Assembly (NCBI RefSeq): GCF_030124375.1
Contig: NZ_JASKLS010000002.1
Location: forward strand, 679,621-743,620
From: Sinorhizobium sp. 6-70
GTDB taxonomy: Bacteria; Pseudomonadota; Alphaproteobacteria; Rhizobiales; Rhizobiaceae
Reading direction: 5' to 3'
Length of the DNA: 64,000 nt
In this document: piece by piece, positions 17,946-26,482 of the stretch
How the letters are laid out: each line of letters begins with the position of its first letter
Position numbering within the stretch: position 1 is the first letter of the stretch
Program-made: the position numbers and the translations under genes
Notes under the pieces: model-generated
Told to the model about the DNA's origin: nothing
Databases searched by the model: none
What the model saw: only the letters and a program-made list of their open reading frames with translations

Positions 17946-19042
17946 TATGCCGTCTCCTCCACGAAATCCTTGAAGATGTCGCCAAGGCGCGTTGCGGCCG
18001 CCTGCAACGAGCGTTGCTCGACAACGAAGCGGCGCGCGCTTGCTCCAAACAGGGTGCGCAGGCCCCTGTCGCTGATAAGGCACCGGATCGCCGCAGCGAA
18101 CAGGTCGACATCACCGGCGGCCGTCAACAATCCCGTTTCTCGGTCCCTGACCACTTCCGGGACGCCGGCAGTTCGTTGCGCGACGACCGGCAGGCCGGCC
18201 GCCTGCGCCTCCAGATAGGAGAGGCCATAAGCCTCGCCGCAGCCCGGCCAGACATAGACATCGCCGCGCGCAAGAATCTCGGCGATCGCGCCGGGCTCTT
18301 TCTCGCCGAGCCAATCCAGCCTCCCGGCCGGAAGCGAGGCGAAGGCTTCCTGCACGTCCGCCCGGGCCGGGCCATCGCCGACGATCGACATCCTCCAAGG
18401 CAGATCGACCACAAGCGCCAGAGCCTTGGCGAGCATCCGGTAGCTCGCCATCTTGTCGCCCGGCCGCATCATCGCCACGGCCAGCAGCCGGCACATGTCG
18501 GCATCGGCTTGTCGAGGTTCGTGAAACGGCGCCACGTCTATGAACGGTGCGAGCATGGCATAGCGGCCACCCGGCATGGCCTCTTCCAGCCCTTCGCGGT
18601 CGCGCTGCGTAAAGCAGATGTTGACTGCGGCATGCCTGGCGCCGGCCGCAACGTCATCCTGGGCCGGCTTCCTGGCGCCGACGTTGCGGCGGTACGAGTA
18701 GGAGGTTTCGGCGGTGATGTAGGGAATGGAAAATTCCGCCGAAATGCGGGGACCGATGAGGTCCGGTGCCTTGTAGTAGGGATGGTAGCAGAACCACGCG
18801 TCGGGCGGCCCCTCGGTACGCCAGAGGTGTCGAAGACGGCGAACCTCGAGATCGGCTTCCGCGCGAAGCGACGAAAGCTGCTCGTCGGATGCCTCGCGTG
18901 AAAAGCTGCGCAGTTGCGACGCGATGCCGATGTCATGGCCGCCCAGCCGAAGCGCCTCGATCAGCAGGCGCGCCATCTGCCTGTCACCGGAGGGGACGGG
19001 ATGATCAGGCGATTTCAAAGGCGCGTAAAAAGCGATCTTCAT
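17945..19042 (-). CDS. GT4-type glycosyltransferase
   Basis: This 365-residue protein has a GT-B fold with an N-terminal acceptor domain beginning MKIAFYAPLKSP. The donor half has VGDGPARADV, the GCGEAYGLSYLEAQAAGLPVV acidic motif and AGVPEVVRDRETG. It is probably cytoplasmic and membrane-associated. It is coupled to the downstream deacetylase, which suggests that the sugar it adds, or one nearby, is N-deacetylated. The ribosome site is weak. Confidence 0.88.
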   Translation of the reverse strand: MKIAFYAPLKSPDHPVPSGDRQMARLLIEALRLGGHDIGIASQLRSFSREASDEQLSSLRAEADLEVRRLRHLWRTEGPPDAWFCYHPYYKAPDLIGPRISAEFSIPYITAETSYSYRRNVGARKPAQDDVAAGARHAAVNICFTQRDREGLEEAMPGGRYAMLAPFIDVAPFHEPRQADADMCRLLAVAMMRPGDKMASYRMLAKALALVVDLPWRMSIVGDGPARADVQEAFASLPAGRLDWLGEKEPGAIAEILARGDVYVWPGCGEAYGLSYLEAQAAGLPVVAQRTAGVPEVVRDRETGLLTAAGDVDLFAAAIRCLISDRGLRTLFGASARRFVVEQRSLQAAATRLGDIFKDFVEETA

Positions 19043-19174
19043 TCGACGCGAGCTATCCCGCCTTCGCGATCGGATGTCAACATGCGCCGGAACGCGCCTG
19101 CGCAGCGGCTGGCATTATCGAGACGCTAACGGGCCTGAAGTCCGTGAGCGGCTCTCGTTCCGCGTTGTCGTGGC

Positions 19175-21292
19175 TTATTCCGCCGCCGCTTCGCCGGCCT
19201 GCGCCAAGGCAGCATTCTTCTTGGCAATTGCATCGCGTGTCGCAGCGGCCGCGGCCGTCGTCGATTGCGCCTCGTCGCCCGCGACCTGCACCGTCGGCGA
19301 GGCAAACGAGATGCCGTTCGTCTTGAAGGCATCCTTGATCAGGGCCTGCGCCCGCCGCCGCACCTGGGTCTGGTTTCCCGGCTTCGTCTTCATCGCGAAG
19401 CTCAGCGTGACGCCGTAGTCGCCGAACTGCTCGACGCCCTTCATCTTCACCGTTTCAATGATCAACGGCGCGAGTTCCGGGTCCTCGAGCAGCGCGGCGC
19501 CGACACCCTTGACCACCTTCTTCACCTTGGCGACATCGGTATCGTAGGAAACGTTGATCTTGAATTTGTCGATTACCCAGTCGCGGCTCATGTTCTGAAC
19601 AGCGCCGAGCGAGCCGAACGGCACGGTAAACACCGGTCCGCGGTGGTGGCGGAGCTTGACGGAGCGAATGCTGAAGGATTCGACGGTCCCCATATAGCTG
19701 CCGCTCTGGATGTATTCCCCGATCCGGAACGCATCGTCCATCATGTAGAACACGCCGCTGATGACGTCCTTGACCAAGCTCTGAGAACCGAAGCCGAGCG
19801 CCACGCCGAAGACCCCGGCACCGGCAATGAGCGGCCCGATCGCAACCCCGAGCCCGGAAAGAACCATGAGAACTGCGACCACCGCTATGGAGACTGCGAG
19901 GAAATTGCGCAGAATCGGCAGCAGCGTGAGTAGCCGCGTGTTACGCGCAAGCACCACCGGATCCGCGGCCTCGACGCTCGCCTGGCTGATGCGCAGATTG
20001 ATCAACTCCTTCGCCAGTTGCCAGATAAGATCTGCCGCGAGCAGGATGACCACCCCGGCAAGAACGCCGCGGAAGATGCGGTTGAAGACATCGTCCTGCA
20101 TCATGGCGGCTCCGTTGAAACGGAAGACGACGGCGAGCCAGGCGGCCGCCAGCGCGATGATCGCCAGCCGGGCGCCCCGTTCGATCAACACGTTGCGCAG
20201 CACCCGCATGCCGTCGGCTGCTGAAGTGTCGAGCGTCGCTCTCGTCGTCGCGCTGGTGAAACGCAAGAGCGGCGGCAAGCCGAGAACATAGATACCGATC
20301 CAGAACAGAACCTTCATGTCGGCCACCCAAAGGAGCCAGAGCAGCAGCAGGAAGGCGACAAGCATCGCGTTGCGGAGCATCCGGCGCGCACCCGTCAGGG
20401 CCTGCGCAGGGCGGCGAAGTGCCGTGTCGATCGCCAGACCGAGAATGACCAGTCCGAGAGTGGCGGTAACGAGTTTGCCGACATCTTCGGGAAACGAAAG
20501 CGCCTGCATCAGATCGGCAACCGCCCACATGAAGGCCAGCCCGCAAATGAACAGCACCGATCGATTGAACCAGAAGCGCGCAGCAGCCGGAGCGAGCGCG
20601 GCATGTCCCTCCTGCGAGTCCGGTATCACCGCCGACTCGGCCGCCGGCTTGAACACAGCCGAAGCAACGGCAATCAGCAAACGGGCAACGATCCAGGCGA
20701 TGAGCAGCGGCGCGACCGCTGCCTCAAGTCTGGGTGGCCAATTGGAAAGCACGAAGGCGGCAATACCCCCGATTGCAAAGGCGACGAGAGGTGCGATGCG
20801 GATGAAAGCGCCAAGGCCGCCTCCGTACTGGGCCGCATTGCGCTCAGCATTGCGACGCAGGAAATAGCGTAGCAAGTATTCGGCGCCGTAGCCGACGAGC
20901 AATATGAAGGCGAACCCCCGCAGAATGGGCATCGTTCCCTGGCTCTGCATATCGCTGGTGATGCGATCCTTCGCGGCCTGCCACTCGGGAACCATCCGTG
21001 GAGCCGCGTTCCGCATGCCACCCAGGTGCTTCTTGATTTCCGCGACCCATTGAGAGGCAAGCCCGGTTGACGGCGCGGGCGCCGCGGGCGTCGCCGTCTG
21101 CTTGGCCGCCAGCCATTGGCGAACCGCTGGGTCGTCGAGCAATTCGATCAGTTGCTGCACCTTGGCCGGCGGCGCCGCGGCCGTCGGCTGCTGTGCGGCT
21201 AGAGGCCCTGTCAGCGCGAAAATCAACTGGAGAGCTAGGACAAGGAAGACGAGAATTGCGCCTTTCCTGCAATGACTTGAAGCTGCGTGCAT
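19175..21292 (-). CDS. MscS-family mechanosensitive channel
   Basis: This protein of about 705 residues is a large MscS-type channel. It has an N-terminal signal segment (GAILVFLVLALQLIFAL), a periplasmic domain of about 100 residues and multiple membrane helices. The MscS core follows, with the pore-lining TM3 region (GAGVFGVALGFGSQSLVKD) and the soluble beta domain (FRIGEYIQSG). It would release solutes under hypo-osmotic stress. I chose ATG 21292 because a GGAAAGG ribosome site lies nine bases upstream; ATG 21310 is the alternative. A link to polysaccharide production is not evident. Confidence 0.9.
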   Translation of the reverse strand: MHAASSHCRKGAILVFLVLALQLIFALTGPLAAQQPTAAAPPAKVQQLIELLDDPAVRQWLAAKQTATPAAPAPSTGLASQWVAEIKKHLGGMRNAAPRMVPEWQAAKDRITSDMQSQGTMPILRGFAFILLVGYGAEYLLRYFLRRNAERNAAQYGGGLGAFIRIAPLVAFAIGGIAAFVLSNWPPRLEAAVAPLLIAWIVARLLIAVASAVFKPAAESAVIPDSQEGHAALAPAAARFWFNRSVLFICGLAFMWAVADLMQALSFPEDVGKLVTATLGLVILGLAIDTALRRPAQALTGARRMLRNAMLVAFLLLLWLLWVADMKVLFWIGIYVLGLPPLLRFTSATTRATLDTSAADGMRVLRNVLIERGARLAIIALAAAWLAVVFRFNGAAMMQDDVFNRIFRGVLAGVVILLAADLIWQLAKELINLRISQASVEAADPVVLARNTRLLTLLPILRNFLAVSIAVVAVLMVLSGLGVAIGPLIAGAGVFGVALGFGSQSLVKDVISGVFYMMDDAFRIGEYIQSGSYMGTVESFSIRSVKLRHHRGPVFTVPFGSLGAVQNMSRDWVIDKFKINVSYDTDVAKVKKVVKGVGAALLEDPELAPLIIETVKMKGVEQFGDYGVTLSFAMKTKPGNQTQVRRRAQALIKDAFKTNGISFASPTVQVAGDEAQSTTAAAAATRDAIAKKNAALAQAGEAAAE

Positions 21293-21665
21293 AAAACCAG
21301 CCTTTCCCATTGCGACGATGACCCCCTACGCGCCGCGCGCCTGTCAGACGCACAAAGGACGCTGCATGTTTTTGTGCCTAAATCGGCTACGATTTAACGA
21401 AACATGCAGTAGGCCGTTAGTCTACACCTTATCCTACATAGCAGATGACTAATAAAAGTGTCACAGCGCACGGCCATCCTGCGCGATCTGATCTGTCATT
21501 GATCGAATTCGGGATCCGCTCGTGCAAAGCAGTTCTGTGTTTCGCTCGCCTGCCCTGCGATATCCGCGGTCCCCGCTGCGTGTGGCCCTCGGGGACTTGA
21601 AACCGGCCATTGCACGCATAGTTTTTCCGGAAGGGAATTTGGCGATCAAAGAGGGGAAAGCCGCG
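21293..21665. other. 373-base divergent intergenic region
   Basis: This region lies between the MscS-like gene and the secreted hypothetical protein. It contains the long hairpin at 21362-21409 and an AT-rich stretch at about 21410-21460. An in-frame extension of the secreted protein from 21522 looks non-coding. Confidence 0.5.
21362..21409. repeat. nested palindromic intergenic element
   Basis: Outer arms CTGCATGTTT and AAACATGCAG (10 bp, perfect) enclose inner arms TAAATCG and CGATTTA (7 bp, perfect) around a GCTA loop. The two-tier layout resembles palindromic elements that I associate with Sinorhizobium intergenic DNA. It lies between divergent genes, so a terminator role is unlikely. 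Confidence 0.65.
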
Positions 21666-22358
21666 ATGCCGATGAAGATTGCGAATACGGGCGCCATCCA
21701 TGGAGGCCACATCGCCTCGGCGCGGCTGCTGACCGGCGCCCTGGCGACGGCCCTCGTCCTTTTCTCTGCCGGCGGCATGTCGGCTAAGGACGGCAGGCTT
21801 TCGGGTCTGCCTTCCCTGATCCTCGGCGGCCAGACCGCCGAGGCGCCGACGTATAATTTCGAGCAGCCATTCGTGGAGGAGGTCAAGGCGCCGGCCATCA
21901 CCATCGTCCTCGACAAGACGACGCTCGATGACATCAAGGCTGCATTCGGCGGCGAAGTTCGGATGCGCTCGGCCGGGGAGATTGCGGTCGGGTGGCTGTG
22001 TTACACCTTTACCTCGCAATCCGGTCAGCGCGATGTCTGGTTCATTGCCAACGACATGCAGACCGCATCCGCAGCGGGACAGGTCGTCAATATGATTGCG
22101 ATCGAGGAGACGTCCGAGGATCAACCCGATTGCGACAAGGGGCAGTTCGATGTTCAGGACTGGACAATTCCCATCCCGACGCTCGGCGACGACAAGGCAT
22201 CCCTCCAACAACGCTTCGGCAACGCTCCGGAGAGCGGCCTGGTGCGCTACGCTCATGAAGGAGCCAGCGCAGATGCGCAAATATCGCAGTCGCTGGTCTA
22301 TCGCTTGAAGGACGGCAAGATCGATGCTGTCGCTTTCACCCAGGTCAAATCGAAATAG
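21666..22358 (+). CDS. secreted protein of unknown function
   Basis: This 230-residue protein has a signal-like hydrophobic segment (LLTGALATALVLFSAGG, about residues 23-39) after a basic N-region, so it is probably periplasmic. I recognise no domain. The mature part has two cysteines (WLCYTF and QPDCDKG) that could form a disulfide. The ATG at 21666 has a GAGGGG ribosome site; the longer in-frame start is less likely. It converges on the Wzc-like gene, with a strong hairpin between them. A role beside the export machinery is possible but unsupported. Confidence 0.75.
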   Translation: MPMKIANTGAIHGGHIASARLLTGALATALVLFSAGGMSAKDGRLSGLPSLILGGQTAEAPTYNFEQPFVEEVKAPAITIVLDKTTLDDIKAAFGGEVRMRSAGEIAVGWLCYTFTSQSGQRDVWFIANDMQTASAAGQVVNMIAIEETSEDQPDCDKGQFDVQDWTIPIPTLGDDKASLQQRFGNAPESGLVRYAHEGASADAQISQSLVYRLKDGKIDAVAFTQVKSK

Positions 22359-22377
22359 TTGCGATCGCTGCAGCAAT

Positions 22378-22405
22378 CCTTGCGCGTCTGAAAAGACGCG
22401 CAAGG
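22378..22405. terminator. strong hairpin with GAAA tetraloop between convergent genes
   Basis: Perfect 12-base arms (CCTTGCGCGTCT / AGACGCGCAAGG) close on a GAAA loop. It lies 20 bases past one stop codon and 37 bases past the opposing one. It may act as a bidirectional terminator or be a repetitive element; no T-tract follows. The core GCGCGTC is shared with the element at 46757-46802. Confidence 0.6.
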
Positions 22406-22441
22406 TAGCCGCGGTGCGATCTGGCGAGGACCGGAGGGCTC

Positions 22442-24757
22442 TCACACCCTCGCTCGACCGCGCCTCTTGAAGGCCGGCAGGCCGCCTGCGGGCAGGTGCC
22501 GGAACTTGTTGCGAATTTGTGACCACAGGGACTTGAGGGATTCGGGCCGCCAGGTTTTCGGACCGGCGCCGCGGCGACCGGCGAAATTCAGGATACTGCC
22601 GACTATAGGCGCGCGGCCAATGTTCAGGCGCTCGACCGATTCAAGCAATTCGGTCTCCTGTGTTCTTCCGGCCGCCACCATCACCAGAACCGCATCGACC
22701 TGGGATGACAGCCACACGGAGTCGTCGTCGTGTGCGATCGCCGGCGGGTCGATTATGACAAGATCGAAGCGACGGCGCAGTTCCTGGAAAAGCCGTTCAT
22801 GGTCATGCAGGCCGAGGCGTGAGTTGATGACACGCAGGAACGGATATTCGGGAGCGACGCTTATGATCGACTCAAGGTCGGTCGTGCCGTCCAGAAACAT
22901 GCCGAGCGTTGGATTTCTGTTGCTGATGCCGAGCATACCGGCCGCGCCGTTCGGCTTGGGATCGATATCGAGAATAACGGCCCGCAGGCCGCTGAGAGTG
23001 GCCGTTGCCGCCATTCCAAGGGCGCAGGTCGTCTTGCCCTCGGCCGCACCCGCGGAAAAGAACATGACGACCTTCACGTCCGCGCCAAACTCCAGCGCGC
23101 GCCAGGCAAGGCACAGGGAACGCATCGAGCGCGCAAAAGGCGAATGGGGACTGGCGAGCATATGCTGATAGGGCGTCTGTCCCGGCTCCAGAATCCCTTC
23201 CACGTCCGGGATCGAGATGATGTTCGGGCGCTTGATGATGCTCTCAACCTTTCGCGCCGTGCGAATACGGGTGTCCAGCCCATCCATGATGAACATCGCG
23301 ACGACGGCCAGCAGGAGAGAAGCGACCGCGGCGATCGGAATGATGAGTGCGGGCCGCGGAAAGGATGGCTCGCGGAGAATTTCAGCAAAGGACGCGATAC
23401 GCGCCGTGGCCTTGACCTCTTCCTGCTCCGGATCGAAGGAACCGAGCCGAAGCACCACCTCGTCATAGCGCTTTTGTTCCGAGAGCAGGTCACGCTCGAG
23501 CTCGCGACGGCGAATTTCATCAAGATTGCGGACCTGCATCTCCTTTTGCAGTTGGCTGACCTCCTGCTGGAACTTCTTCACTCTTATGGTCGCAACCTCG
23601 GCGTCATTCTCCAGTTCCCGCAGAATTCGCCCGACCTCCTCATTGATCAGACGCCGATTGGAGACGATCTGCGCATCAGATTCCACCACGAGAGGGTGGT
23701 TTCGCCCAAACTTCGCGGTGAGCTGCGCCCGTTCGCGCAGAAGGCGACCCTCCTCTTTTCTCAAGGTAATGAGCAATTCCGAGGTCACGACCTTTCCGGC
23801 AGAATCGATACCCGTCGAAGCGAGCAACTGCTTGGCCTCGTTATATTTTGCCCATGCGCCCGCCTCATCGACGCGCGCGACGGTAAACTGGGTATTCAAC
23901 TGCTCGGTACGAGCACGCAGCACATCGTCGCGCGGATCGAAAGCCAGATCGCTTCTGGCCGCAAACTCCGCCATCTCGCGCTCTTTTTTCGCGATCGATG
24001 TCGCCAGGCCGCCGGCTTGCAGGCGCAGATAATTCACGGTGTTTTGCGCGGCGGACTCCTTTAGGCGCGATGTCCAGGCCACGTAATTTGACGCTACGCC
24101 GTTGGCGACCTCGGCCGCTCTGGCCGGGAACTCGTGATGAACGGAGATGGTCATCGCCAGGCTGTCGCCCCTGCGGTCAGCGGCCACGGAAGCCTGCAGC
24201 CTCGTAATCGCACGGTCTCGCGACCGTCCCCCGGCGGCAATGTTTGCCCGCAGGTCCTCGCGACCACGCGAACTGCTGGCATTGGAAGTGGAAGAGTCTC
24301 CGAAAAGAGCCTTCAGAGCGGTCCACGTCGATTCAGAGGAAGCCTGTTTTTCAGCAAGACGCAGGTTGAAATAAGGGTCTTCCTGAAGTCTCAGATCGTC
24401 GACGACAAATCCCAGGAATTCGCGCGATCTGACCAGATCCATCTCCGTATCCATCGCGGATTTGTCACGCTCGAGTTTCTGCAACTCGAGCACCGACTCG
24501 TAGGGACGTGTGTCGTTGCGGTCGAACACCAGCGTCGACGACGCCGTATAAACCTTGTCGAGCGAGTAGGTGACTATAGTGGCGAGCAGCGTGCCGACGA
24601 CGACGACCGCGGCGATCAGCTTGGCGTAGCGCCGCAAGAGATCCAAAACGTCATGGAGGCTCTGAATCGATGCCTCTCGTTGGCCCGCGCCGCCCAGGTT
24701 TGCAAGCCTCCTGGCTTCTTCGCGAACTTCGAAATCCCGATCAAAAGTAAGCATCAT
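22442..24757 (-). CDS. Wzc/ExoP-like polysaccharide co-polymerase with fused kinase-type ATPase domain
   Basis: This 771-residue protein controls chain length and export. It has TM1 near residues 47-66, a large periplasmic coiled-coil region to about 465, a proline-containing segment with TM2 (about 470-490) and a cytoplasmic BY-kinase-like domain. That domain has Walker A AGAAEGKTT (569-577), Walker A' VILDIDP (594-600) and Walker B LVIIDPP (666-672). The C-terminus is basic and has no tyrosine in its last 60 residues, so the usual phosphorylated tyrosine cluster is missing. ATG 24757 follows a GGAAGAGG ribosome site. It is divergent from the Wzy-like gene. Confidence 0.92.
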   Translation of the reverse strand: MMLTFDRDFEVREEARRLANLGGAGQREASIQSLHDVLDLLRRYAKLIAAVVVVGTLLATIVTYSLDKVYTASSTLVFDRNDTRPYESVLELQKLERDKSAMDTEMDLVRSREFLGFVVDDLRLQEDPYFNLRLAEKQASSESTWTALKALFGDSSTSNASSSRGREDLRANIAAGGRSRDRAITRLQASVAADRRGDSLAMTISVHHEFPARAAEVANGVASNYVAWTSRLKESAAQNTVNYLRLQAGGLATSIAKKEREMAEFAARSDLAFDPRDDVLRARTEQLNTQFTVARVDEAGAWAKYNEAKQLLASTGIDSAGKVVTSELLITLRKEEGRLLRERAQLTAKFGRNHPLVVESDAQIVSNRRLINEEVGRILRELENDAEVATIRVKKFQQEVSQLQKEMQVRNLDEIRRRELERDLLSEQKRYDEVVLRLGSFDPEQEEVKATARIASFAEILREPSFPRPALIIPIAAVASLLLAVVAMFIMDGLDTRIRTARKVESIIKRPNIISIPDVEGILEPGQTPYQHMLASPHSPFARSMRSLCLAWRALEFGADVKVVMFFSAGAAEGKTTCALGMAATATLSGLRAVILDIDPKPNGAAGMLGISNRNPTLGMFLDGTTDLESIISVAPEYPFLRVINSRLGLHDHERLFQELRRRFDLVIIDPPAIAHDDDSVWLSSQVDAVLVMVAAGRTQETELLESVERLNIGRAPIVGSILNFAGRRGAGPKTWRPESLKSLWSQIRNKFRHLPAGGLPAFKRRGRARV

Positions 24758-24902
24758 GCCCCTCTTCCAACCCCGTCGGACACCGAAGCCCAGACTGAAA
24801 ATTGGGGTCAAATTTCTAATGTGAAAAGGTTGCTGCTATGCAATATTTACTCAGCGGCCAAATGCGTGCAAAGTTAGAAAGCTTTAAGTACTTAACACAC
24901 AT

Positions 24903-24919
24903 CTCATCCGCGGGATGAG
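24903..24919. promoter_or_regulatory. perfect palindrome CTCATCC-GCG-GGATGAG
   Basis: Seven-base arms with a three-base centre form a 17-base palindrome within the divergent control region. Size and symmetry fit an operator for a dimeric DNA-binding protein. Confidence 0.5.
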
Positions 24920-24939
24920 CAAGTAAATTTTTATATCTC

Positions 24940-24966
24940 GCAAAATCGTGCTTCGCGCGATTTTGC
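24940..24966. promoter_or_regulatory. hairpin GCAAAATCG-N9-CGATTTTGC
   Basis: Perfect nine-base arms surround a nine-base loop. The right half overlaps the first copy of a direct repeat. It could act at DNA level as an operator or in the 5' leader of the Wzy-like transcript. Confidence 0.45.
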
Positions 24967-24991
24967 CATATTGGCTTTCTTCGCGCGATTT
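24951..24991. repeat. 13-base direct repeat CTTCGCGCGATTT, two copies
   Basis: Copies lie at 24951-24963 and 24979-24991, 28 bases apart start to start. Tandem copies upstream of the Wzy-like gene suggest cooperative regulator sites. Confidence 0.45.
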
Positions 24992-25051
24992 ATTTTTGAC
25001 GGATGTTAGCGGACGTCCGGGGGCAAAAGCAAGAGTTTACGCGGGCCGACA

Positions 25052-26335
25052 ATGATAAGTGCGGTTGACTCCAGATTCGCAGTCCCGGCCAGATCCAAGC
25101 GAGAGGTCTGGCAACGCATCGAATTCCTGACTGTGGGCGCTGCGATCTTTTTTTCGCCCGTCAATGTTTTGCGGCTCAATCAGTTCTACTTCACGCTCAG
25201 CGATGCATTGTTCAGCCTGGCGTTGATCCTCGGCCTGATCAACGGACGCATCCCCTTGCGACCGCTCGGCCGCGTCAGCACGGTCGTCTGGTTGTCGGGG
25301 CTTTGCTGCATCGCATTCGGTCTCCTGATCAGCAGCCTCGTCAGCCCGGATCCGATAAGAGGTCTGGTCGTTCCCGGTCAGTACATATTTGCATACTTCA
25401 TCGTCCTTCTTATCATCGCCGGTCGCCCGGTGGAGGAAACGATCAAGCTGGCGAAGTTTTATGTCCTCTCCGTATTCTTGATGTGCGTCCACGCGATCTA
25501 TCTCATCCACTGGGATGGACAGAAGAACACGACCTTCGTGAGCGGCAGCGGCCGATTTACGGGCTTTGTCGAACGAGAAAACGAATGCGCGGCACTGATC
25601 GCTTTGGCTGTGCCGATACTGCTGCTTGCCGCCACGACGGGCAAACTGAGGAAGATCTATGTCGCCATTGCGGTCCCGGTCATGGGCTACGGCATCATGT
25701 TGACCGGATCCAACAGCGGCCTCGCCTGCCTTGCTTACGGACTGATGGTCTTCCTGTTGATCACGGCCAATTGGAAGCGCCTGTTGGCCGGCGCCGGCGT
25801 CGCCCTTGCGGCAGCGGCGATTATGTTGGACGCAGGCCGCGAATATCTACCCGCGATCTTCCAGAAGCGGGTGCTCGGTGCGCTGGAAACGGGCGACTTG
25901 AGTCAGGCAGGGACCTTCGACCACCGTCTTGAGCTCATTCATGAAGCCATGAGCCTCGTCGAATCCAATTTCTGGATCGGGCTCGGCGCCGATCAATACA
26001 TGGTCGTGAGCTACATCGGGCGGCCGGTGCACAACGTTTATCTCCTCATGTGGAACGAAGGGGGGATCGTGGCCGTGAGTGGCTTTCTGATCATGCTCCT
26101 TGCAGGACTCGGGCCGATTGCTCGGGCGTTCAAATTGCCGGGTGGGCTTCCCTTTGCCGCCTGCGGCTTCGTCTGCGTGAGCATGTTCCTGTTGGCGGTC
26201 AATGCTTTCACACATGTCTATGGCCGGTTCTGGTCCGTGCCGATCATCCTTTCGGTCACATTGGCGCAGGCTTACTGCCAGAGCTGGCATAACCGGTTCT
26301 CACAGCCGCGCTTCTTCGGGCCGGAGCGTAGATAA
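25052..26335 (+). CDS. Wzy-like O-antigen/EPS polymerase
   Basis: This 427-residue protein is almost entirely membrane-embedded, with about ten hydrophobic segments. A larger periplasmic loop after the middle carries the RLELIHEAMSLVESNFWIGLG pattern and a VHNVYLLMWNEGG motif, which is typical of the O-antigen ligase/Wzy polymerase family. It would join lipid-linked repeat units on the periplasmic side. ATG 25052 lacks an obvious ribosome site. It is transcribed away from the Wzc-like gene, and the shared control region suggests co-regulation of polymerase and co-polymerase. Confidence 0.88.
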   Translation: MISAVDSRFAVPARSKREVWQRIEFLTVGAAIFFSPVNVLRLNQFYFTLSDALFSLALILGLINGRIPLRPLGRVSTVVWLSGLCCIAFGLLISSLVSPDPIRGLVVPGQYIFAYFIVLLIIAGRPVEETIKLAKFYVLSVFLMCVHAIYLIHWDGQKNTTFVSGSGRFTGFVERENECAALIALAVPILLLAATTGKLRKIYVAIAVPVMGYGIMLTGSNSGLACLAYGLMVFLLITANWKRLLAGAGVALAAAAIMLDAGREYLPAIFQKRVLGALETGDLSQAGTFDHRLELIHEAMSLVESNFWIGLGADQYMVVSYIGRPVHNVYLLMWNEGGIVAVSGFLIMLLAGLGPIARAFKLPGGLPFAACGFVCVSMFLLAVNAFTHVYGRFWSVPIILSVTLAQAYCQSWHNRFSQPRFFGPERR

Positions 26336-26482
26336 CGAGCATCAGACCTGTAGCATGGGCGGAAAATCGCGGCGTCGTCGCTCGTCCGATTCTATCGAGA
26401 AAGCCGGACAACAGGCTCGTCTTTTCGGGCACGGGCCGGTCGCGCGCGGCGGCTATCGCTGCGCCGATGCCGCCTGCCTCGT

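Larger units (their letters stand above)
24758..25051. promoter_or_regulatory. AT-rich divergent control region of co-polymerase and polymerase genes
   Basis: The 294-base region between the Wzc-like and Wzy-like starts is much richer in A and T than its surroundings. It contains a perfect palindrome, a hairpin and a 13-base direct repeat, each listed separately. No reliable -35/-10 pair could be assigned. Confidence 0.5.
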
